From Pseudisothecium myosuroides (Eukaryota > Streptophyta > Bryopsida > Hypnales > Lembophyllaceae), in the NCBI GenBank assembly GCA_951799445.1, contig OX637289.1, positions 30,008,245 through 30,072,244 of the forward strand: DNA of 64,000 bases. Reading direction: 5' to 3'. The notes under the pieces were generated by a model. That model had not been told where the DNA came from. It made no database searches and was given only the letters and a program-made list of their open reading frames with translations. Made by a program: the position numbers and the translations under genes. Shown one piece after another: positions 49,133 to 62,731 of the stretch (the stretch's first letter is position 1; each line of letters opens with the position of its first letter).

Positions 49133-49686
49133 TTAACTCCTTGAAGACCAAGGGATAGTCTAGATTTCTAAAACTGTAAATATGTATTATAAGATGCAAC
49201 TTAGAATAATAATTTAATGATGGCTCTCAAACAGTAGTTGTAAAATACCACTCGTAGATCATATCCATACGGTTAGATCAACTAGTACACAAACCAATAT
49301 TTTTCAATAAAATTTGAAGACAAAAATTGAAAATTCCTTTTAAAATTGATTGTAGGTTGAATATAAGTGATTTTCACAAGATTTTTTTTCATGTTAAATT
49401 TTAGTCATAGTCATTTTTGAAGATTTTTTTAATGTTTTTATTTGAGTTGTTTTTGAAGGGTCATTTTTTAACTGATTAAAAAGGTTGCTTTTTGAGGCCA
49501 AACCTACCAATACCTTTTGGATAATAGAATATTTGTAAAGCAAAATCTTCATAAATCTATATCGTAAAAATGTTAAAGAACTAACATGCAAGTCCTCAAA
49601 GATGAAAAACACATTTGTGTGCACTTGGGATGTGTTTATGATCATCCATTGTTCAAAATTTGAATACCTCATTCTTTAGAAGTTAA
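49133..49686. mobile_element. piggyBac-like TTAA element, family Q (copy Q2, decayed)
   Basis: TTAA-CTCCTTGAAGACCAAGG on the left; right end TTCTTTAGAAG-TTAA is degraded. The interior aligns with Q1: GATGGCTCTCAAACAGTAGTTG versus GATGACTCTCAAACAATAGTTG positions, and AATAAAATTTGAAG..CAAAAATTGAAAATTC. Confidence 0.68.
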
Positions 49687-49916
49687 ACAACGTGGGAAAA
49701 GAATGCTATGAATAAATAATTTTAGATGTACAAAATTGAAAAAAAAAAAATCAAATTTTTCTTTCAGAGTTGTTTAAATGTGTTGTAGATGGTGAAGGAT
49801 GGTGAGGTATTAATGACTTCTCCAACAAAAGAAGATGCTTAAAGATTAAATCACAAAAGATGTTTTTTTCATTTATGTATATAGACTACTAGGCAATTAT
49901 TAGATCTTGATCTAGA

Positions 49917-50040
49917 TCTCAATATCAATCACACAAATGACCATTTTTAATTTGAAACCAACTACACTAATGATGTTATCTCAATATCAATCACACAAAT
50001 GACCATTTTTAATTTGAAACCAACTACACTAATGATGTTA
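49917..50040. repeat. Perfect 62-bp tandem duplication
   Basis: Copy 1 at 49917-49978 and copy 2 at 49979-50040, each running from TCTCAATATCAATCAC to CACTAATGATGTTA, with no mismatch seen. This points to recent duplication. It overlaps the left arm of the next foldback. Confidence 0.9.
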
Positions 50041-50232
50041 CCTACACTAATTGATTTTAAAGTGTTATAGCTTTTTACTCTTAATGAATATTTTTACCAA
50101 GTATTGATATGTTCCAAAGTTGCGGTTGTCAATGAATGTAGTTGGTAAAAATATTCATCAAGAGTAAAAATTTATGGCATTTTGAAAGCAAGTAGTGTGG
50201 GTAACACTAAATACCATCATTAGTATAATGAC
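50012..50232. mobile_element. Long foldback element
   Basis: The left half (CACTAATGATG...TTTTTACTCTTAATGAATA...TTTTTACCAA, to 50100) is mirrored by the right half (TTGGTAAAAATATTCATCAA at 50142 to CATCATTAGTATAATG). The inner 29 bp pair almost perfectly over a 41-base loop; the outer arms have diverged by substitutions and a small indel. The outer GTAACACTAAATA resembles the termini of the MITE at 17453. Confidence 0.7.
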
Positions 50233-50234
50233 AT

Positions 50235-51035
50235 GAACACTATCAAGTCCAATTTTTAATCCCAATATCAAATTTTGAGGAATTCCTAAAATTAAATGTG
50301 TTGCAATTTGAAATTCGGCCAATAACCACAGCCTACTGATTTTCTAATTATAGTATGTTACGGAATTTAGTTCACACTGTGACAAACTAAACAAGAACAT
50401 ATAGCAACGATGATATTTTTCAGAGTAGCAGTCCTGTATTGATGTTCATGGTTTCAAGTTAAATCCTACTACTGTATTGTACTGTACTGTACAGCGGAAG
50501 TAATCCTTCGCATTAATTGAATTCACTAAAGAAGATGGACACTAAAATACAATTTGGAGAAATCAATCTTGAACACAGATAATCGAGCAAGACGTGGTTC
50601 TGAGTCGTTCCTGCTTCCATATCAGCAACAAACTCCGACAACCAATCTGCTAAAATTCGAAAAGACCAGCCTCCTTGCAAATTCACTCTGTTCCAAGTTC
50701 ATCTGCAATAAGTAACCAGAATTCCAGAACAAACAATTTTAGGAAGTTCAATACAACCGGGGGTTAAGGCATTTAAAGAAAACCAGGGGCATCCTCACAA
50801 GATCCTTTCAAAACAAAATGTGGTCATCATACTGTTTAGCCAACTGCAATTTTGCATTGACACCAACAATAGCATACACGTAAGATATCAACGCACATGT
50901 CCAGACACATTTGCCTCGATAAAATCCTTAAAATGGCATTACTAAAATGGACGCACAGCAACCTCTGCGTCACTGTCATTCAGAGATCCCCTCTGTCAGA
51001 GGTCAGCTGTTCTGAGAGTCGGTCCAACCAAGGAG
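50235..51035. other. 3' flank of the DnaJ-type zinc-finger gene
   Basis: Contains the 3' UTR of the minus-strand gene; TACTGTATTGTACTGTACTG near 50470 is a short simple repeat. No other gene is seen. Confidence 0.45.
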
Positions 51036-51979
51036 TCACACATATCCTTTCCCCACACAATTCAAGCACTTCTGAACCCTGCACATCCGAATTCAAGCAC
51101 AAATCAATAAACTACAAATCCTGTAAATGTAAATGCATAAGGTAGAAGATACTATTTATATCACTTAAGCATTTTAACAAATACAGGACTGTGTTCGTTA
51201 GGAGATGAATGGCGCTACAAAGAGATCTTCGGGTAAAAGAGCCAAATTTTGTGAGATCTAAATATGAAATCACTACATATGAAATTCTTATGAAACTCAA
51301 AGTGGGAGGCTGTAGACAACAATAAGTGGCAACATTCGAGGATCAGTGATCATAGATATTTAGTCACGTCATGCTTACACCACTTGCTAATAAGTCCCAC
51401 TAAGTGCATGAGTTGTTGGTAATAGGGGTCACAATAGGAGGCGGGATCAGATCCCTTACGGTTTTAGTATGTCCAACCATAATTTAACTCTAGAACGACA
51501 CAATTGGAGCGCAAATCGCACAACTCTGCAACAATAAAAACGGGCCCTGAGTAATCATGATCCAACGAGAAGGTGAAGAAGACAATACTTATTGCCGTCA
51601 CAAGTCGGACAAATGCAAGGTCTGTTAATCACAGGGTCAAATAATGGAGACCAGTCGATTGTAGATTCTCCTTTGCACAGTCGACACTCGGTAAACCCTC
51701 GACCTTTGCAACATCCACACGGCGGCGCAGTTTTCTTCTGCAATGACGAATCCCCAAGAACCGAGATAAAGAAGAATATTCAAACAAGTCAACACGCCAC
51801 ACCACATCAATGAAGTGACCAATAAACCGATGAATTCATGTGAAGACCATTACCCGACGCTTCTCAACCACGGTGGAAAGCACGTTCAGAGAAACAGAAG
51901 AGGCCATCGACAGCGTAAACATCCCTGCTGCTACTGCAGCCCCTGCTATCGCCACCACCCGCAAAGGCCCTCCCGCCAT
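51036..51979 (-). CDS. Small DnaJ-type cysteine-rich (CxxCxGxG) zinc-finger protein
   Basis: Three minus-strand exons: 51979-51854, 51737-51589 and 51078-51036. GT-AG borders and phases agree, giving 105 residues. The start ATG has an in-frame TAG twelve bases upstream, so it is secure. Residues 7-32 are hydrophobic (VVAIAGAAVAAG...), a signal anchor or the hydrophobic part of a transit peptide. The C-terminal half holds four Cys pairs of the DnaJ zinc domain: C49-C52 (CGCCKGRG), C60-C63 (CRLCKG), C85-C88 (CPTCDG) and C96-C99 (CLNCVGKG), with STIDWSPLFDPVI between pairs two and three. There is no J domain. Related plant proteins (BSD2-like and other DnaJ-related zinc proteins) act in plastid protein assembly or redox chaperoning; the exact role here is unknown. 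Telo-box repeats sit about 95 bp upstream. Confidence 0.87.
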
Positions 51980-52072
51980 TGTGACCGTTACCTAAAACCC
52001 AAAACCTTGAATCTCCACAGAAAATCTGCCCCAACGGCAAAAAAAAACTCAACATAAAATTGCCATTGTTTC

Positions 52073-52101
52073 AACCCTAAACCCTAAACCCTAAACCCCT
52101 A
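52073..52101. promoter_or_regulatory. Telo-box array upstream of the DnaJ-type zinc-finger gene
   Basis: CCCTAAACCCTAAACCC followed by CTAAACCCTG: four AAACCCTA-type units on the plus strand, about 95-120 bp before the ATG on the minus strand. The layout is the same as at the BCD1-like gene. Confidence 0.6.
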
Positions 52102-52106
52102 AACCC

Positions 52107-53929
<1,823 letters not shown>

Positions 53930-55078
53930 ACAAAATGACATTATTTCACCTATAATCAAGTAAATCATCCAAAAATGGCAATATTACTTTGTTGAATAAT
54001 AGATTTTGGTGATCATTCCTTCAAAAAATATCATTAAGTTCCATTGTACAAATTACAAGGGTTCCAACTAGAATAGCAGAAAAGCAATGAATTGAAAAAA
54101 CAATCTACCAAAAACAAGGAAATTAAAGAGAGATAAACTTATATAGATTTGTCCTATTAGTGCGTGTGACACTTATTTATCAAAGCCATGCTATTTTAAC
54201 TAATGTAGGTTGAGATATTAGTACATTGTACTAGTTTCCAAGAAAACAACTAACAATGATGTTAATTTTTCAAATGATACTAATTTTGTACCCCCACCAA
54301 TAGGGCAAATTGGAGGTAACATTCAATATTATTTCTAGCTTCCTAGCAACTTAGATAGCTTTCTATCTAATAATGAATTAAAGTGCAAAAAATAGTTGGA
54401 CAATCCAAAAAATAATATACTAAATTTAGACAATTTTAAAATATAATTAAAACAAATAAGGCATTCATCCAAATTGTTTGTATAATTTTTTGAATGGTTG
54501 CTGCTACTTTCATCTAAGGCAACTGCATTTACATAAGCCCTTGGCTTGACCTCTAAATCCTCCTTGTGTGTTAGGATTTTGTTAAATATTAGGCTCTGTT
54601 CAGTGTGAGAAATATGTTTTATTTGTGAGGCAAAAACTTTACAATGTATATTTACAGATATTGACTAAAAAAATATGTATATATATAGCAAACTAGGTCA
54701 ATGATTTTTTCCAAAATTAGGCACCCTTTTAATTATTATTTTGTAACCAAGCTGCTAGGAAGTTACAATATGGCATCTCAAACTCCTCCCTCGTCTATTT
54801 AAATTTTTGTTTTTAATTTTATTCTATAACCCAAAATCCCAGTATAATTAGTTCAAAATACATATCAAATTTGTATCTCGTACAATATTGACTGTCATAC
54901 ATTGAAGGTTGTATGAATGTCATGTAACAATGAGAAGGGACTTTTGTCCTAAAGTTCTATCTATTTGTTTGTATCTGTATGGGATACCTTCTGGCTACAT
55001 GAAATAACTGTTGTCTATAGAAGGCAACTTGGTTAGTAGAACTATTTCCAACAAATGATTCTTCAGTCACATTGTTCT
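53930..55078. other. AT-rich intergenic sequence
   Basis: No gene or structured element recognised. Confidence 0.5.
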
Positions 55079-55615
55079 TTAACCCTTAAAAGCCATTTCA
55101 TGTCCGAGCTTGGTCAAACTTCATCGGATTTTTACATAAAAACACATATTTCAAAATTTAATATTTTTCACATGGAATAGTACCGGTATATGTTTAAGAT
55201 TATATCTGATTTTTTCATAATTAAAAACCTCAAATTCAATTTTATATGATTTTTTTAAGAAATTTCTTTGTAAAAATTATAATAATTAATAGTATGAAAA
55301 TTTTAAGAAAAATGGAAATAATAGTGACAAACATCATGGTGTAATTGATGTACTCTTTAAATTCGTAGCAAGAGAAATTTGATAGAAAAAGTTCAAAAAG
55401 TGGTGTATTTTGAGCTTTCAAGATGCTCTCTTGAAAGTGTCACAAATATAACAATTTTAACAATTATGAAAAAATTCAAATGGAATAAAAAGTAGATTAT
55501 TGGAGCTACATTTTGTTGGTTAAGCTTAAAAGCATTTAAAATCAAGAACTAAGTGAAAAATGCAAGTTTGACTTTCAAAATGTCCATGGGGCTTGCAATG
55601 TCCTTTAAGGGTTAA
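55079..55615. mobile_element. piggyBac-like TTAA element, family R (R1)
   Basis: TTAA-CCCTTAAAAGCCATT and complement of TTAA-CCCTTAAAGGACATT, 13 of 15 positions. 537 bp, AT-rich, no open frame. Interior not obviously shared with P. Confidence 0.75.
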
Positions 55616-55834
55616 ACAAGGATATCCTTTCTTACTAACAATGACCTTGTATTTTACAACCAGTGATGGAAAGGTCACCTTTGTATATGCACTAGGAGTT
55701 TTTTAAATGTGCCAAAATGCATTTTTTTCATTGAATGTTGGATTGGGCTAAGAATTCTTATTCTCGTACATGAAACCATAACCTTTATTACGGCTCAAAT
55801 CATAATTTTTGAACACAATATAACAAAATGCTTA

Positions 55835-56164
55835 TTAACCTCTAAAATTCCAAGGCCGTTTTTCTATATAAAAAAAACGGCTCAAAATTGCTAGTTTTGT
55901 TGCATTCATCTAAGAAAATAGAAAAAAAAATATGTTCTTTTAGAATCTAAGCATAGAACCTCGTACTTCACTTGTCTCAGATCTTGTGCCATAACTTTTG
56001 CTCTCAAGTACTGAATGAAATAAAAAAATTATATTCCCCAAAAGCTAATGTGTTTTTCTATCTTCACAAAAAGTTTCTAAAAATCATGATGAATACTAAG
56101 GTTGTAGGAACCTGTCCAAAATCCATTTTGTCCCCCAAGGAGACAATGAAACTTTAGGGATTAA
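55835..56164. mobile_element. piggyBac-like TTAA element, family P (copy P5, strongly shortened)
   Basis: TTAA-CCTCTAAAATTCCAAGGCC left; CAATGAAACTTTAGGGA-TTAA right. Keeps the subterminal blocks of the family (TCCTA/TCGTACTTCACTTG, TCCATTTTGTCCCC) but lacks most of the middle. 330 bp. Confidence 0.72.
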
Positions 56165-56609
56165 AGGCATACCCACATCAACCTAAGCATTTATCTCCAC
56201 ATGTTCGACCCACGTAGATTTTAGGGCAAGAATCTGTAAGAGTAGGTGTCGGCTTTGCAACAAGCTCAGCTTTGTAGCAGGTTACCTTAAAGCCCAACCT
56301 GTGCCGAGGGTATGTTACCCAAAGGACCAGGCAAACTCATGATGAAAGAACAGGCAGACCACACGGCAGACTGGCCGAACTTGCACAGATATATTGAATG
56401 AAGGTTTCACCTGATATTGAGACCATTCCTGGTTCAAAAGAACACTGTTCCATTGGTCCACTGCACATTTCACATTAACTAGTGTGCCCTATACCGTTGG
56501 CACAGTATAATAAAAGAAAAGTAACGGACAGGGCACTGGCTTCTGGCTGGTCGTTTTGTACTTTGTCAATGGCAATGACGGAAATCCCGTTTCATTTGTT
56601 AAAAGGTAA

Positions 56610-57790
56610 AAAGTAAAAAGTAAATGTAAAAGTAATTTTTTTAATTCATTAAAACTTTGAAATTCAACATCTTTTTTGGTTGTGAGTTCAAACGCCGCAA
56701 AACAAAGTCCGTGCACTCCTCCTTGCAAAGAGCTTTTTTTTTTTTTTTTCATAAAACACATGGACAATTTCCATTGCAAAGGGGAAACAATACATCAAAC
56801 CTAAGGACCAAGTCCCTGGTGGAATTTTTACATTTTCAACATCAATTTTCTATTTTAAAAGAACAGAAGCAAAGAATCAAGAGCCAACACTAGGAAAGAG
56901 CTTTTCAATGGTACTATGAACGTGACCCAGGGATGCGTGGGTCTAGAGATCTCACTATAACAAACAAAACAAACAACCTAATTTAATGTATGTAAAATAT
57001 GGACTAGCGTGTCGTTGTTACAACACAATAAATAAAAGTAAAAGTAATTCTTTAATTCATAAAACTTCAAATTTTTTTATTTTTTTATTTTTTGCCATGA
57101 ATCAAAATGCCATGAAACGAAGCCCGCGCACTACTCCTTAGTTACAAAGAGCTTTCCAACGGTACCAAGAACGCGACCAAGGGATGCATGATTCCAGAAA
57201 TCTCACCGTAACAAACAAAACAGAACAAACAACCTCATTAGAGGTATTGATTTCCTCATTGTTTATCTGAAGGGCACTGGCTTCTGGCTAGAGGCTCTGT
57301 ACTTTGTTATATCCCGTTTCATTTGGGTGTGCTTTTGAAAAAAGAAAAGTAAAGGTAAAAGTAAAAATAAAAATAATTTTTAAAATTTAAAATTTATAAA
57401 AACTTCAAACTTCAATATTTTTTTGGCTATGAGTTGGAACCCCATGAAACAAAGTTTGTGCATTCCTTCTTGCAGAGAGCTTTTCGATAGTATTATGAAC
57501 GTGACCAAAGGATGCCCAGTTCTAAAGATCTCACCGTAACAAACAAAACAAACAAACTAATTAATGTATGGACTAGCATGCCTTGTGTCGTTGCCACAAC
57601 ACAATAAAATCAAAATAAAAGTAATTTTCTAATTTTTTAATTCATGAAAACTTTGAAATTCAAATTTTTTTGCCGTGAGTTGGAATGCTATGAAAGGAAG
57701 CCCGTGCAACCCTCCTCACAAAGAGCTTTCCAACCAAGAAATGAACAATTCTTCAGATCTCACCATAACAAAGAAAATAAAACAAACAAC
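56610..57790. repeat. Four diverged tandem units of about 200-300 bp
   Basis: Each unit carries the same order: AAAAGTAAAAGTAATT, TTAATTCAT, AAACTT, a TTTTTT run, ATGAG/GTGAGTT, AAACRAAG, CCCGYGCA or GTCCGTGCACTCC, AAAGAGCTTT, GAACGTGACC, AGATCTCACCGTAACAAAC, AAACAAACAACCT. Unit starts are near 56610, 57030, 57345 and 57600. Unit 1 contains an inserted A/T-rich segment with ACACATGGACAATTTCCATT. Q1 begins directly after unit 4. Confidence 0.7.
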
Positions 57791-57795
57791 CTTGT

Positions 57796-58367
57796 TTAAC
57801 CCCTAGAAGACCAGAGGGGTTTTAGATTTCTATAATTGTGAAGATCTATTATAAAATGCAACTTGGAACAATATTTTAATGATGACTCTCAAACAATAGT
57901 TGAAAAATATGAATCATAGATCACATACATGTGGTTAAATCAACAGCTACAGAAAGCAATATTTTACAATAAAATTTGAAGCCAAAAATTGAAAATTCTT
58001 TCTAAAATCATTTGAAGATTGAATATTTATGATTTTTACAAGATTTTTTTTTCAATAAGTTTAAACAACTAAGTTCTAATCATAGTGATTTTTGAATATT
58101 TTTATTTTTTGATTCAAGTTGTTTCTAAAGGGTCATTTCTTGAACTGAAAAAGTTATTTTTTGAGGCTAGACCTATTGATACCCTTTGAATTATAGAATA
58201 TTTGAAAAGCAAAATCTTCATAATCTATACTATACAAATGTTGAAAAACTAATATAAGAATCTTCATAAAAAATTGATGGATGAAAAAAACGCGTTTCAG
58301 TGAGTTTGGAATGTGTTTCCATTCATTTGTTCTTCAAAATCTGCATTCATGGTCTTCAAGGGGTTAA
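57796..58367. mobile_element. piggyBac-like TTAA element, family Q (copy Q1)
   Basis: TTAA-CCCCTAGAAGACCAGAGG and complement of TTAA-CCCCTTGAAGACCATG, 13 of 14 terminal bases equal. 572 bp. Interior similar to Q2 and, more weakly, to S1 (the block around CAATAAAATTTGAAGCCAAAAA). Confidence 0.8.
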
Positions 58368-58537
58368 GGTATAGATTTTTTCAACGTGTATCCAAAAAGT
58401 GCCCCACACAAAATTAATAGAAATATTTAATAAGATGCTATACATAATAAATGGAAACAAGTCAACAACCTAGATTATAGTATGATAGAATGATAGATTA
58501 TGAAAATTTGATGTTTGATTTTTTTTAAATGCAAGTG

Positions 58538-59216
58538 TTAAATCCTAAAGTTTGGGGGCTTTTTTTTCATCAAAAAACACTCAAAACTACCATTTCTATT
58601 GCAAAGAGCAAAAAAATAACATTGTTTTGTTTTGTTTTGTATATTTAACCGCAAGATCTTGCACAAGACTAATATAAAAATGTGTGGAAGAAATTTAGAA
58701 ACTTCAAGAAATTAAAGCATCAATAGATAAAAATGGAATTGAATCCCACTAATCCCACTATTGAGATTATTCTAGCAAGCATACTTAACCTTGTCAAACT
58801 TATTTCTTAAAAAATTACAAAAATTGAGTTCAAAAACAAATCCAATATATTATTTTCTCCAAAAAAAATTTATGATTGCCTGCAAAACAAGAAGCTCTAT
58901 GACGTTCACATCACTAATCCAAATAGAAAGAATCAAAGCTTTATGTGAAGAAAAAAGTTTAATCTATGAAAAAATTAATTAATTTTAATTCAAATTTTTG
59001 TGGATTTTTTCTTGCTCAGTCTACCTTGTTTTGAGCTTGTTGTTGCATGACTTTTGCTCCCAAGCACCAATTGAATAAAATGGTATTTCTTAGAAAGCTA
59101 ATGTATTTTTCTATCTTAAGAAAAAAATTCATAAAACCACCTCAAAATTTGAGGTTACGTGAGCCTATCTAAAATCCATTTTGTCCCCTAAGGCAACTTT
59201 GGGACTTGAAAGGTTA
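58538..59216. mobile_element. Decayed family P element (P6)
   Basis: TTAA-ATCCTAAAGTTTGGGGGC left; GGGACTTGAAAGG-TTAG right, so both ends have mutated. The interior retains CACTCAAAACTACCATTTCT, GCAAGATCTTGCA and TTTTCTTG...TGTTTTGAGCTT of the family. Confidence 0.65.
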
Positions 59217-59576
59217 GATTCTACAAATCGAAGCCATGTTCTTATGTAATAAATCATTGTGCTTCTACATAAACTTGCATATTTTTAGTTTATTCTTATA
59301 TTATTTGTACCTTACGGGGGTCACAAATGGAACATTTCCATTCTAATGCAAAATGAAGCCACTACCAACATGCCAAGGAAAGCCAAAGCTTCTGTTGCTC
59401 AATAATTTACAACAAACACAATGAGACCTCAAATAAATAAAGCAAGGTACAACTTTGAAAAGTTATACTCCACATTCCTACCATCTCCTTTCCAAATACT
59501 TTGGTTCTCTAATAGAAAAAGAGGAGGCACAACATTACTCAACATTGTTATAAAGTTTACATATGATCATGGTATG

Positions 59577-60488
59577 TAACCTCTAAAGGACCAAGGCCTT
59601 TCTCTATCAAAAAACACTCAAAACTATCAATTTTGCCATTTCTATTGTAAGGTGCAAAACTTTAAATTTAAATCTTATATTTAAATTTTTTATATTTTTC
59701 CATATCTAACTACAAACTCTTGCATTAGACAAGCATAAGAATGTATATAGGAATTTTAGAAACTTTGATTGCGTGGATTGCAAGATGTTCACGTTTAAAG
59801 TGAAAAAAAACAATTTTTTTGCACCTTTGGAGACTAGATTTTTTGGCTTAAAATTTTTTCACAATTTATTTTGAATTTTAAAAAGTTGTATTGAAGAAAA
59901 AAAATAATATGGAACCCCTCAAAAAAAATTCACTCAATTTTCATTCTTTAATAAACTATTAATGCAAAAGCAATACGTGAGAGAAGAAAAAACTATATCT
60001 TTATCAGTTCTAAGATGGAATTGAAATACAATTATCGCAATGGTGATATTGTTCTAGTAAGCAGTATAAACCACGTGGAATTTTTTTTTGGAAATTGTGA
60101 AAATTGCTTTCAAAAATGAATTTTGTAAGTTATTTATTGAAGGATATGTTTGATTGTCTAAAAAACAAGATTGTCCATAACTTTCTCATCACTAGTCCAA
60201 ATGGAATGAATTAAGTCTTTCCACATATACAAAAGTATTTTTTATGTTAATTTTTAAAAAAAATTGTGATTTTTTTTTGTGGTGCCCAGAGAATTGTTTT
60301 TTAAGTTGAGTATTGGATAAATTTTTTTCCTATGCTCCGATTGGAATAAAAATTATATTTCCAAAAAGGTAATGTATTTTTCTACTATAAAAACAATTTC
60401 AAAACATCACATCAAAAATTGAGATCATAGAAACCTATCCCAACCTTGTAGTGTCTCTTGCAAAGACACTTGGTCCTTTAGAGGATAA
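59577..60488. mobile_element. Family P element with altered target edges (P7)
   Basis: GTAA-CCTCTAAAGGACCAAGGCC left; CTTGGTCCTTTAGAGG-ATAA right: the 16-bp termini are intact inverted repeats while the outer TTAA copies have each changed one base. Interior is full-length family P (912 bp), same orientation as P1. Confidence 0.75.
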
Positions 60489-60757
60489 TATAGTGCCAAC
60501 CTAGTATTAGTATGGAAACAAAACCAATAAGAGTAGGGCATTTATATTCAACTAATTAATCTTAAAAATTTACTATATTATTTTATATATAATTGTGAGG
60601 TACAAATCAAGTTATTTGAAATTAGGATTCATCCATAGTACAGTAATCAATTAGTTTTGAGGTACAGAGGTGTCACATGTCAAATTAGGATCATATCCCT
60701 TGTTAGAGAAATATTTTTGTAAAAATTGTTTTTTCTCCTAAGACTTCATACATAAGG

Positions 60758-61334
60758 TTAACCCTGGAGCGTCTGGATTCATCTCCAAAATTGACGATTT
60801 GAGAAAAACCATTATAAACTACAATTTGGAAGAATATTTTGGAATTGGTATACAAACAAAAGCTGTAGATTTTGATTTTTAAATTCTATCCGTACGGTTA
60901 GATCTACTAATGCTATCACCAATCTTTTTCTATAAATTTTGAAAAGAAAATTTCAGAATTCCTTCTAAATTCAATTACAAGTAAAATATTATCATTTTTT
61001 GAGTAAAACTTGTTGGAATGGATTTGAAATAAGGTTCTCTTCATATGGTGTTTTTTTGAAATTTTTGTGACCTTTACATCTTTGACCTCATTTTTGCACA
61101 TCTAGTTTTGAACTGAAGTCAATGCAAATTGACCACTTGACATACTTTCACATTTCTAATTTTAGAAATGTATATGTTCTAGTAACACCCAATCCAACCG
61201 ATGGATAGGACAACAACTTGATAAAGTATCACCAAAAATTAGGATGACTTTCATCCAAGCAGGAATGAGACAGAAACAAGGATCTGAATTTGTTCATCGT
61301 CCAGAAAATGGACGTCGGAGCGCTCCAGGGTTAA
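60758..61334. mobile_element. piggyBac-like TTAA element, family S (S1)
   Basis: TTAA-CCCTGGAGCGTCTGGA and complement of TTAA-CCCTGGAGCGCTCCGA; the first ten bases after TTAA are identical. 577 bp. Internal TCCGTACGGTTAGATCTACT corresponds to a block in Q elements (CATGTGGTTAAATCAAC). Confidence 0.8.
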
Positions 61335-61367
61335 CTAATCTATGACAAGCAAACCACCCATGACACA

Positions 61368-61650
61368 CCTAAAAAATGACCCATTACAGTCTTGCATCAA
61401 CCCATGATAGATTTGTTTTTATATATGAGATTTGTGCTACATAAGGTTGAATTAGTGACCACAATCAATGTCTTGGATAATGGTGATGGAATGATAAGTG
61501 AATACAATAGGAACTTTTAGCTTTTGAGCGTAAATTCATCACATGAAGTGATTTTTTAGGCTTTTATATTGTGAATAAGTTAGGAAATATTATAATTGCT
61601 TTAGGTGAGCAAGATGATGACTATTATAGATACACATTGTGTTGGTTTGG
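61368..61650. repeat. Dispersed repeat V, copy 2
   Basis: Partner of 53341-53620; same block order and orientation. Confidence 0.65.
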
Positions 61651-62547
61651 GGGTTAATCTAGAAACTCTTTTGGACCAATTGGACATCGCACTTCAAAAA
61701 TTCACAACAAATTCATATTTTCTAAATTTTAAATTTTAAATTTAAAAAAAAAAAAAATACCCTCCGTCCCCATCCGTGGTAAAGAATTTAAAATTTTTCA
61801 AAAATGCTAGCAAGGCAAACCAGTCATTCTGCCTGTTATAGGCTGGTTTCCTTTAACTGAAATGACTTTTAAAAAAAAATCCAAAATAATAATTGGTTGG
61901 TGAGTAATTGAGGTGACGCCACCTAGACACATGTGCTCAAGTAATGAAGATGGTTTCAAAAAGAGTAAATTATCTAAGTTTACTCTTTTTTTAATCAGGA
62001 GTTCAGGACATATAAGGCTTTTTTTTCATTTTTTTCTTCTTGAAACACATGGACATATGAGTCTGTTTCTTTTTTTTATCTTTTTTTTCTTGAAGCACAT
62101 GGGCATACAGTATGAGGCTGGTTTTGTGTACAGTACCATGACTACAGTAGTGAGCATCACTGTATTTATTAATTATGCAACAACATCCACAGACAACTCT
62201 CACTCACTAGGACAAATGTACTATTTTTGTACATGTAAGGACTAAATAATGACTCCGTATATCATATGGCCTAAAATCACAGAAATAAGCAATTCAGCAT
62301 TGTTCCCATTATTATATTAAAAAACTTATTGCAGGGTCTTGCTGGTAGTCAAAAGGGGATTCTAGATTCTCTTAAAATGTATTTTTTGGAAACCATATGA
62401 ATAAACTACAAATTTTCAAAGTGCCAAAAATAGGATTTAGGGTAACTTATTGCAAGCTCTCATATATAGTAGAAGTACATTCTAGGCAAGAATCTAGAAA
62501 GTAGTCAAAATTAGAAAGTTTTTAGAAAGTGGTCAAAATTAGGTGTA

Positions 62548-62731
62548 CAGTAGAACTTCTCTAAAGTAATAGCCCCGGAACCGGGCTCAAGTCCCCATGC
62601 TCAAGATTCTCAAAGAACTTCTCTAATGTGAATGTCTAGGATTGGGCCTATTGTGGGACCGGGCAATCAATACTCCATCATTTTAGAGAGATCATTGTCT
62701 TAAAGAAGTTCACTTTAAAGAAGTCCTAGTG
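62548..62731. mobile_element. pogo-like (Emigrant/Lemi1-type) MITE
   Basis: Left terminus CAGTAGAACTTCTCTAAAGT; complement of right terminus CACTAGGACTTCTTTAAAGT: 17 of 20 positions match. TA flanks at 62546-62547 and 62732-62733. Length 184 bp. CAGTA-AACCTCT-TAAA-type ends with TA duplication are known for plant pogo-derived MITEs. Confidence 0.75.

Noticed and set aside
61645..61660. GGTTTGGGGGTTAA as the right end of a TTAA element
   Set aside because: No matching left end upstream within a plausible distance.
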